Assembly (NCBI GenBank): GCA_037447655.1
Contig: JBBHKE010001358.1
Coordinates: 1-43,430 of the forward strand
Length of the DNA stretch: 43,430 bases
Reading direction: 5' to 3'
DNA from: Zygnema cylindricum
Taxonomy: Eukaryota > Streptophyta > Zygnematophyceae > Zygnematales > Zygnemataceae
The translations under genes were made by a program, and so were the position numbers. The notes beneath the pieces were generated by a model. The model had not been told where the DNA came from, ran no database searches, and saw only the letters and a program-made list of their open reading frames with translations. Shown in pieces: positions 32,600-43,430 of this stretch (the stretch's first letter is position 1; each line of letters opens with the position of its first letter).

Positions 32600-32976
32600 C
32601 CAAACTTTGTCACTGTCCCTCTCCCTCTCCCTCTCCCTCTCCCTCTCCCGGGGAAAAACCTCAAACCCTGAACTCCGTCATCGGCCTACACCCTAAAACC
32701 TTTGAAAAAACTAATAACCTTAAAAAACTGTAAACCTAGAACCTAAAAATCTTAAAACCTATAAATCTTAAAACCTGTAAATCTTAAAACCTAAAAACCT
32801 AAAAATCTTAAAACCTAAAAATCCTAAAACCTAAAAATCTTAAAACCTAAAAATCTTAAAACCTAAAAATCTTAAAACCTAAAAATCTTAAAACCTAAAA
32901 ATCTTAAAACCTAAAATTCCTAAAACCTAAAAATCATAAAACCTAAAAATCTTAAAACCTAAAAAAAATCTAAAAA
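32600..32976 (+). repeat. (CCCTCT)n and (AAACCTAAAAATCTTA)n arrays upstream of IMP2
   Basis: A short CCCTCT tract (about 32612-32648) is followed by a ~16-bp repeat of about fifteen units between about 32725 and 32965. It ends some 20 bp before the IMP2 start codon, so it is probably promoter or 5' UTR. It has the same strand polarity as similar A/C-rich arrays at 18965-19135 and 33925-34065. Confidence 0.88.
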
Positions 32977-32985
32977 ACTGGGCGA

Positions 32986-35175
<2,190 letters not shown>

Positions 35176-36811
35176 TACTATTCGGGAAAAGATTACATTA
35201 AGGAAAAAATTAGGGCAATGTTTATATTGTTAAAATTTTGTATGTCCAATATGTGACGATGCTTACGAGGTAGTATTTTAGAAAACAAAAATTGTCGGTA
35301 TCAGAAATTTGATGTCATAGACGAACGACCAAATTCTTAGAAAGATAGAGCTTATAATTTGTGTTCTCCCATTACTAGTTGATGGTTTAGAATGAGGGGA
35401 AAGGAGAAAAGATAGAAAAATACGGAGGAACGGAAAAAATGGAAACGGAAAAACGGAAACTATTCCTTTTCGTTGTCTTGCATGTTGTAGCTTCCCTCTT
35501 AATCTATATTTACTTTCAATTTAGATGCAGAAATGGTAAGCATTAAAAGGCAGGCAGAGAAAGTGCAAAAAAGTGCATAAAAAAGAGCACAAAAAAGAGT
35601 AAAAAGTGCACAAAAAAGAGCAAAGAAGTGCACTTTACGTAAAAAATGCTTGAAGCTTTGTCTAGACAGCTATTTGATAGAAGTACTTTGCCAACCATTT
35701 GTGAATGTTGTAGTTTTGGGAGCTTTCCCTCCACCTTTTAGGGTTTATGATTATTAGCAAAAGGCAGTGTTGATGTACTGAACCCTATATTTGACGCAAG
35801 AAGGAAAAAAAGCAATTTTTAAAATTTTTTAATACCTCCTTTTCTTTCTGGTGCCCTTTCTTTTCAGGAAAGATCGTCTTTTCTTTTTTTGGACTTTTTT
35901 TTTACTTTTTTTTCGACTTTTTTTGGACTAATTCAAAAAAAATGTTTAGTGATCTACAATGTTTGATTATGATTTTGTGTGGTTCCTTTGGTCCTCTGGT
36001 TTGATTTTTTTTTTTGAAATTCAATTTCATATACAATTTATAAAGTTTTGTATTATGGCTGTTAAATACAATGTGAGAACTGCATTGCCCATCGTTATTA
36101 TTGTTAGTAACACTAATTTGGTTGTGGGCAAACATCATAGTAGTTTTAACAACACTAATTAAGGAAGTGGAAAACAAATGGCCTCCACTTCCCTACTCTA
36201 AAAGCATTATTAAAGTATTATTTGGCATTATGTAGGCAATTGTGAAAAGCTATTCGTGATTTTCGTATTATGCTGAATAACAGGTATAGTACAGGTTAAC
36301 CACATATAGCGTTTCCGGTCGTTTTCACACATTTGGACCATGGAACAAAAAGATGAACAAACATATTTCTCCGAAAGGAACATGTGGAGATCCTGAAGAA
36401 AAGTAAGAATGTAAGTAAAGAAAAGAAAAAGTTGGAGATGTAAGAAAAGTTTAACAAGTCTTGAAACGTTTTTGACACCTCATTAAGAATCGTCTCTCTC
36501 CTTTTTAGTCAGATCTACACCGTTGGTAATCGTGCGACTCCTTCTAGGGACCGTGTAGTGTGAAAAAAATGCATTAGTAACAAAGGTACCCATTATTTGT
36601 GTGAAAGGATAGCAAAAAAATACATTGAGACAATATCAGTAGTCCACCACTTCTCTGAGTTTCACACGGCACTGTTAAGGCAACTAGATAAGTTTTCACA
36701 TTTTTCACTTCTTTTGGTGGCTTTCTAACTCCACTACTTTCCACGGTTCATTTTGAATGCGTCATGTTCTCTTCCTCCCTGCTGTTGTCGTGGATGTGCC
36801 GGTTCTTTCCA
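35176..36811. other. Intergenic region downstream of IMP2
   Basis: This holds the presumed IMP2 3' UTR and AT-rich DNA. A GAGCACAAAAAAGAGTAAAAAG-like short repeat occurs at about 35560-35635 (units AAAAAAGaGcac). A GA-rich segment lies at about 35395-35460. No gene. Confidence 0.45.
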
Positions 36812-36920
36812 CCCTTTTACTTGTCCTTTTTTTTGTGTGTTCGTTGCTTTTGCCTTGCTTATCAATTTTGTTTGCTTCCCTCCACGTAGTTTTTCAGTTT
36901 CAGCATTGCCGCTTCATTTT
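36812..36920 (+). repeat. 5' flanking direct repeat of the RT remnant
   Basis: The block gttgcttttgccttgcttat and the following caattttgtttgcttccc, then ttttcagttt, recur at 37935-38040 with about 80 percent similarity by eye. The two copies bracket the reverse-transcriptase fragment. Confidence 0.7.
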
Positions 36921-36924
36921 GCTC

Positions 36925-37850
36925 CCATGGACTCAGATGGATTACCATCGCGCTTTTTTAATGAAGTCGACCCTGTTATGACATCTGTTGTGCGTGTCCA
37001 GGAATCCATTTCTGATCAGGTGTCGCCGCCATTAAAACCCAGCTTCTTGAGGCGCTTCCTTCCGATTCTTCGCATGCACGCTTTCTCTCGTGTGGTGGAC
37101 TTGGTTCTGGAGCTTGGCTATTGGCTACACCTATTTTATCCACCCTTCGTTTCACGAATGTTCAATTCACCACGGCCCTCAGGTTTCGGCTTGGCCACCC
37201 TCATCCACCTTTTCTTTGCTTTCTTGTTTGCTCGTGTGACAGTGTTCTTAAACCTGTCGGCATCCATTTGCTCCGTTGCTCCCACGAGGGCGACTTCATT
37301 CACGCGCACGCCACTATTCGTGACATCAATGCGACTATCGTTTCTAACTTGAAATTTTCTTTTCGTCTAGAGGTTTCCCATATTATTCTTTCACGTCAGA
37401 TTGATATTGTACTACTCGATGGTGCACATAGCATATTTCATGACGTTGTTTTCGCGAACCCTACCCCGGATACGGTTCATCAGTCTAGTGGCTCGCCGCC
37501 CGAGACGCGGATAAGAAGAAGAAGCTTGATTATACCCACTAGAATGACATGGGTGACTTTATTTCAATGGCGGTCGAACCATTTGGTTGTTTGCGTGTTG
37601 CTTTGAACGAGATTCTCCGTGCTTGTGATCGACACTCGCTCGAGCGCCGAGGACCTGGGAGCCTCTTGCTTTGGTCCTTACTTCTTTTTATCGTCAACGT
37701 TTATCTGTGGCTTTACAACGGGTGCATGCTTCTATCCTCTTTCGGGCGTCTATAGCAGTTGTGGATTGTCGACGTGTCTCGAAACTCCCTCCTTGTGCTC
37801 CCCCGGGCTTCGGAGACTTACGAGGTTGCTTTTCGTAGACTTTTAGTTAT
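36925..37850 (+). pseudogene. Non-LTR-like reverse transcriptase, C-terminal part, frameshifted
   Basis: The conserved post-polymerase region of a plant reverse-transcriptase family is readable across frames. LATPILSTLRFTNVQFTTAL, then RFRLGHPHP, then a CxxxC...GIHLLRCSHEGDFIHAHATIRD Cys/His knuckle, then RQIDIVLLDG lie in one frame (37100-37606). FISMAVEPFGCLR follows in a second frame (37549-37755). RQRLSVALQRVHASILFRAS and DCRRVSKLPPCAPPG follow in a third (37690-37830). At least two frameshifts and one stop separate them. The polymerase core with its catalytic YxDD is absent. It is a dead 5'-truncated copy. Confidence 0.72.
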
Positions 37851-37934
37851 GTTGGAGTTTGGTTAGGCCATTTTGGTTTTCGCACTGTTGGATTTTTCCT
37901 TGGGTGGTCTTGAGTTGCTTCTTCGAGTGTCTTT

Positions 37935-38040
37935 GTTTTACCTGTCTCTTTTTTCTGTTAGTTGCTTTTGCTTTGCCTATCATTTTTGTTTGCTTCCTTC
38001 CGCATGTAGGTTTTCAGTTTTTGCATTGGCGCCCTTATTT
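37935..38040 (+). repeat. 3' flanking direct repeat of the RT remnant
   Basis: The copy of 36812-36920: gttgcttttgctttgcctat, then tttgcttccttccgcatg and ttttcagttttt. It lies just past the last RT homology. Such a pair could be terminal repeats, or the outcome of a tandem or template-switch event. Confidence 0.7.
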
Positions 38041-38446
38041 GTTTATTTTTAAACACAATTTCTACGCTATTTCTTATAAACACGGTCACTTAACTTTCCT
38101 TTTTGAACTTAATACATTTTCCAAGGCTCTATTTTTCCGAGTATTTTCCCAAGGTTTGTCTAATATCACAAGACACATGCTAGAACTTATTATCAAGTAG
38201 AAAACCTAACCCTAGAGGTTTTTCTTTGAAAATTATTTATTTCCTTTGACAAAGACGTTTTAATTCTCACAGATTTGTCACATACAATTTGTAAAATAGT
38301 TACAAGGTTTTGTAGACGTTTCTTGTAATTTGATTTTGTTTAACAAAAAACTAATAAATAAGGAGTTTTTGGAGAGGTTTTACACATATTGTCCAAGGAC
38401 ATCTGCCATTTTTTAATTGGTTGAAAACATATTTTATGTGTGTAAG
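38041..38446. other. Intergenic AT-rich stretch
   Basis: No feature is recognised between the direct repeat and the (TA)n tract. Confidence 0.4.
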
Positions 38447-39080
<634 letters not shown>

Positions 39081-42000
39081 TTAACTCTCCATAGAATCAG
39101 GTTTTCTCACGTATAAAACTACATATGCTTGAAGTTCCCGGTCAACTGGAAAGTGGGCGTGAAAATATTGGGATAACTGCATCCATAAAAAGAGAACCAA
39201 TAAGAAAATGTTCACTTCTGTGTTTTTTATATTTTGTAAAGATATACAGATATCTGCAAAGATTAAAAAGAGCATATACCCTGTGACTCGAGAAAGTATT
39301 AAAAAAGCTTCGATACTTCGTTAAAACAACTTTAAATCCAAACAACTCTATTGGAATGGGCATGGAAGGAAGCAACCGATAAATAAAGTTTTTTTTTTTT
39401 TTTTGTTTTCCTCAAGGAAAGAAAGGCTGGAAAGATAAAAAAGAATCACTATGAGTTCAAAAGTGCTCGAAGAGCTTCAAAATTTACAAGAACTTGAACC
39501 AAATGACGACTCAAATTTCCATTAATATTATTAATACTTACCAGATCATAGTGAGAATAATTGTGAAATAAGACTTACGGACAGAGATAGTGCACATATT
39601 TTTGCTGGAAAATACTATGACCTACACTATTTAATACCAGGGTGTGATAAAAAGGGAAAAAAGACTTTTACAATGAACTATGATGGCTGCTGTAGACTTT
39701 ATTCAAACTGTGTCTTTCAATGTTTTCAATGTAGATGAAAAATGCCCAACATTATCTATAAAGTTCGGTCTGTACTTTTAGAACGTCAATACGACAGCTC
39801 GAATTCACCTTTTCATAATGATATTCCTGCAATACTGGTCGCAATTTCCTTTCTTCCACATCAAACATCACGAGATGGGTGGGCAAAACTCCACCGCTAT
39901 GTACGACAGAACGGAATCTGTTTCTCGTAAAATCTTCAGGAGAGCGTAAAAACTCATCGGATTGGGTCACATGACCTTGTTCCCAACTGCACAAGTCCAA
40001 CATTTCATTCCTTTGAGTAACAACGTTGAAAGAAACATTAACAACATTCGCAAGCATTAACAACATTAACAACACTAACAACAACATGTAACAACATCAA
40101 CAAACATTAACAACAACTAACAACATTAACAAACATTAACAGCATTAACAACATTAACTACTGTTTCTTCTCATTTGTTCATGCTAAGACAACAAGCAAT
40201 TTGTCAATCGGCCAATTCATTAGTAGGTATACCATCTACTTACCGCAAAAACAAAAATCTTAACTATATCTGGAACTAAAACAACTACCTTCAAGATTCT
40301 AAACGAATTTCAGTCAAAAGCTGTTATCAAGTCAGTGACGTGACGGTGCCCGTGGCTGTAGAGAAGTACAAAACCAAAACCAAAACGTCTCCGCATCATC
40401 AAATGAAAAAAATCAAGAAACAAAAGCTTCAAAAAAAATACAGAAGAATTAACATCCAAGAACGACCTACGATCCAAAGCAACTTAGAGTTCAACACTGT
40501 TATATGACCTGACCTTGGAGAGCAGTCGAGAATGGTGAGTGTGACGTGACGGTGGACATGGGAATAGAGGGGAGTCGAATGGCAAGGCATAAGAAAGAGT
40601 GCCTCCCCGAGCCTCCCCCGAGCCGCCTCCGTTTCCAAACCTGACATTACCGATACGGCTCCACGCTGTTCCATGCAAATTTCCATTTGTTCCGTTATAC
40701 TGTACTCTGATATTAGTGTATGTTTTTTGTGTATTGTTCCATTGGACACTTCAACAATATTAGTGTGGATTTCCATTAAATCTCTACGAGAATTTGTGTG
40801 GTTTATGTGAGCAAATAATTAACAATTATATAAATGACAGTTGTGATAACACAACAACTGACAATAATCCACAATAATGTTGGTATCATTATCCCAAATG
40901 GAGTGCAATTCATTTATGCATTCCCCTTGCTTATTTCATTGTCAATTTATTAAGAATTTCAAACACACATTTCCTGCATTCGACTTCAAGTCTAGGAGGT
41001 TAGAAAGATGGACAACCAACAAAAAAAACATAAAATAAAATCAGATATCCGTTCCAATATACAGACAATATCAGATATCCATTCCAATATACATACATAT
41101 ATCAGGTATCCATTCGGATGTATATACAAATACTCAAATGGATATAGAAATGCATAAAATCAGATATTTGTTCCAATATACATACCAATGCATACTCAAA
41201 TGGATATAGAAATGCATGCATACACTAATACAAGTGTGAGGTTCCTGGCACGAACGGGAGGGAGGGAGGAAGAGAGGGAGGAAGAGAGGGAGGGAGAGAG
41301 GGAGGATGGGACAAAAGCAGGTCGCACTGGGAGGGAAACTGGCAGGAATGAGAAAGAAATGATAGAGGGAGAACAGGAGAGAAAAGTAAACACGGGTTGA
41401 AAGGAACACAAAGTAAAGTGACAAACACGAGAGAGAAGGGAAACCTTAAGATAAGATGTCTTCATAAAAGAATGCCTGGTCAGAACGTGAGAGAGAGAGG
41501 TAAAAACAGAGGGAGAGGAAGAGAAAGGGAGTCTTTGTTTTATATCCACAATTGATTGACAATAAAGAGTACATCTTAAGAGAAAAACACATACTTGATG
41601 AATAAGTGAAAAGTAAAGAGCAGGTCCGATTTGTGTAATCGCCAGAAAAGCTAAAAGGCATTTAAACGTTGCTGCCCATCGACCCGGTCTCAGTTTTTTT
41701 GTCTTATCTGCCATGTCACTGACATTTTTTTGTCTATTTGCCAGATGTTGCTCCAGAATTGTCAGTGCATAGCCACTGTATGCGAGAGCCAATGGCAGGA
41801 CAGGCAATACAAATCTGTCCAAAGCATAAACCGATAAAAAAAAAATATTGCCAAAAGAAAATGACAAAAAATGACCAAACTATAAATGCATCTGTGAGTC
41901 ATTCATTCATAACCATAGTGACCGTAGAGGAGTGCTAATTGCTACAGAAAATCCACTTTCAAAATAGGTTTACTCACTGCAAAACTCTCGAAATTTTAAT

Positions 42001-43295
42001 TCCAATATAACAATCAGAAGGCTAAATAATTACCTGTTAAACAGCACATTCCAAACAGAAAATCCAAAAATTATAAAAAATAGGAGGATGATTTTCAGGG
42101 CAGACTAATGTACTAGCAATAACAACGACCGACAACACCAATCAGTTCAAAAACTTTAACTGTTGAATTCAGCTGAACTGTTTACATGTACAGTAGAACC
42201 TATAAAACAATACACTTGGGAGCGAGGGTTTGGTATTGAATTAGACAGGTTATTGAATTAAGCAGGTTCATGATTTACAAAGGGCCCAGCCCGACGAACA
42301 GATCGAATCCTCGGTCAGATCAATCAGATCCAGTTTTCTTTCAGCAGGATATGATCATTTTTTTTTAAGAAGAGAATCCTCCATCTTGACGTAACCTTGG
42401 TTGACATCTGTTGCTTTCACCTGAACTCCTTATGTCCAAGACAGCTGTATAGTACAATTGTCCACAGGATCAGGCCTGCCAGCTGGCGCTTTTTTGGTGG
42501 GGCCCACCAGATTCCAAGACCGACCAATGGGACGAAAGTCGCAAGCATGGCAGGAAATCCCTGGGAAAAGTACCAATGGGGAGGGTGGGTCCCATAAATG
42601 CTGGCTCCTGATTTGCCCACGTTGAAAGAAAGGAAGTTCAACGGTACAATAATCCAATGACCGGCCATTATTCGATCGACAAGTGTCGACAAGAGGAGAC
42701 AAGACAACCTACGAAAGGGAAGTGAGTTGAGGGGAATTCAAGGATTGGAGATGATCCTAGTGATACTAATAAACTGGGTAAGTTACAGCACACACATCTA
42801 TCACCAAGCAAATAAATGGAAAACTAAAAAGTACATACACACACCTGATACAGTTCCTTTTCTTTTGCCTTTATTCTCTCAGTCATTGTCAATCTACGTA
42901 TTTGTCAAATTCCTCACGTAGTTGAATTTCAAAACTTACCCGACTGGAAAAATTTCCCGGCCCAAAAACCGCCATCTATCTTTTCCCAAAAAGAGCTCCC
43001 AAAGTCCCATATAAATCCAAAGAATTGCACTTGTAGGCCGAATTACACATGTCAAACCAGCAATCCATAGTGCCAGCTGTCTCTCAGTCATCGGCTGCCC
43101 AAAAAAAAATGTCATCAGTTTTGCCTTCTCTGTATAGGGCCGGATTCCAGGTTCTGTGCTTTTCGGTGCTTTCTTGTTTAAAAAAAACGAAAACCAGTAG
43201 AAAAGTGCCACCATAGAAAGGGACGTTTCCAGACAATTCGAAAAGGTTCGTGTGATGCAAAAGAAAGTGAACCAGTTCACTAAACTTGATGCCAG
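39081..43295 (-). CDS. PIGB: GPI mannosyltransferase 3 (PIG-B/GPI10), 3' six exons
   Basis: Exons on the minus strand are 43295-42940, 42708-42421, 41814-41595, 40665-40514, 39986-39809 and 39176-39081. All junctions are GT-AG and in phase, giving 429 residues to the TAA at 39083-39081. PIG-B is the ER multi-membrane GT22-family enzyme that adds the third, alpha-1,2-linked mannose to the GPI-anchor precursor from dolichol-phosphate-mannose; the Arabidopsis orthologue is APTG1. Visible signatures in order are FFCITRTFSNCLETS; RPTSAILWIYMGLWELF; LVDRIMAGHW with PLNFLSFNV; GTHPPHWYFSQGFP; LGHKEFRFVLPVLP (the conserved HKExRF stretch); ALFLMPCHSTPLYSHVHR with LDCSPS (PIG-B specific); DEFLRSPEDF; LPTHLVMFDV; and a C-terminal FHAHFPVDRELQ. 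The N-terminal part with the luminal catalytic Asp/Glu loop lies beyond the right edge. No damage is seen. Confidence 0.94.
40019..40165. repeat. (AACAACATT)n simple repeat in a PIG-B intron
   Basis: AACAACATTAACAA units with variants repeat through the intron between the fourth and fifth visible exons, starting about 30 bp upstream (on the gene strand) of the acceptor at 39987. Confidence 0.9.
41035..41225. repeat. Interspersed direct repeats in a PIG-B intron
   Basis: Two motifs alternate: TCAGATATCCATTCCAATAT (about four variants) and CAAATGGATATAGAAATGCA (two exact or near-exact copies). Together they form a degenerate higher-order tandem block. Confidence 0.75.
41256..41312 (+). repeat. 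(GGGA)n tract in a PIG-B intron
   Basis: GGGAGGGAGGGAGGAAGAGA-type repeat, with quadruplex potential on the strand opposite to the transcript. Confidence 0.88.
42191..42290. mobile_element. Terminus of a pogo/mariner-like element in a PIG-B intron
   Basis: TA then CAGTAGAACCTATAAAACAA, followed by gtattgaattagacagg and ttattgaattaagcaggttc, resembles the terminal region of pogo/Tigger-type Tc1-mariner elements. No opposite end is found between 42290 and the exon at 42421. It is a remnant; the family call rests on remembered similarity. Confidence 0.35.
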
Positions 43296-43430
43296 CTGTC
43301 ATCCCACAAATGGTCGGTCGAAGAAGGAGAGGAGAGAGTCAAGGGACATCTATGACAGCGAAGAGCGAGCATTTACCAAACATTATTTGCTTTAAACATT
43401 ATTTCAATATTGCGAGCGAGAGATACAGGG

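Noticed and set aside
32725-32965. Interstitial telomere repeat
   Set aside because: The unit AAACCTAAAAATCTTA is not the plant telomere heptamer and lacks consecutive CCCTAAA units.

Overview
The window is nuclear DNA of a land plant. The evidence is a first exon of a type-B cytokinin response regulator, a secreted Root cap-family protein, a plant-type PNRC-motif protein, a mitochondrial inner-membrane protease subunit 2 and a GPI-anchor mannosyltransferase (PIG-B). All are split by GT-AG introns. Intergenic space is large, simple repeats are heavy and small inverted-repeat transposons are abundant. I cannot fix the species. Long repeat-filled introns and the character of the genes are compatible with an early-diverging lineage (bryophyte or lycophyte), but that is inference.

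Layout. 1-4300: first exon of a type-B response regulator on the minus strand (1298-1463), embedded in very long GA/CT tracts; the rest of this gene lies to the left of the window. 4300-16000: no recognised host gene. This is a transposon graveyard of small TA-, TAA- and 8-bp-TSD inverted-repeat elements, a large inverted pair, a ~75-bp satellite and a GC-rich island. 16503-27674: a plus-strand Root cap-domain gene of four exons. It carries one in-frame stop and an 8-kb third intron, which contains a complete oppositely oriented four-exon PNRC-motif gene (24252-22607) and several MITEs. 27675-32980: more MITEs, including two TAA-target elements sharing one TAA. 32986-35175: plus-strand IMP2-like protease gene with a duplicated, in-frame 63-nt exon and an array of 5'-splice-site-like repeats. 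35176-39080: intergenic, with a decayed non-LTR reverse-transcriptase 3' end flanked by direct repeats and a long (TA)n tract. 43295-39081: minus-strand PIG-B gene, six exons visible, with its 5' part beyond the right edge.

The host genes do not form a pathway. They act in cytokinin signalling (nucleus), the secretory pathway or cell surface (Root cap protein), possible mRNA decapping (PNRC), mitochondrial presequence processing (IMP2) and ER GPI-anchor synthesis (PIG-B). The most notable structures are the duplicated IMP2 exon (11 differences, 9 synonymous), the nested gene in the Root cap intron, the single nonsense codon in an otherwise intact Root cap gene, and a MITE superfamily that inserted into the central TA of perfect GTAC-type palindromes.
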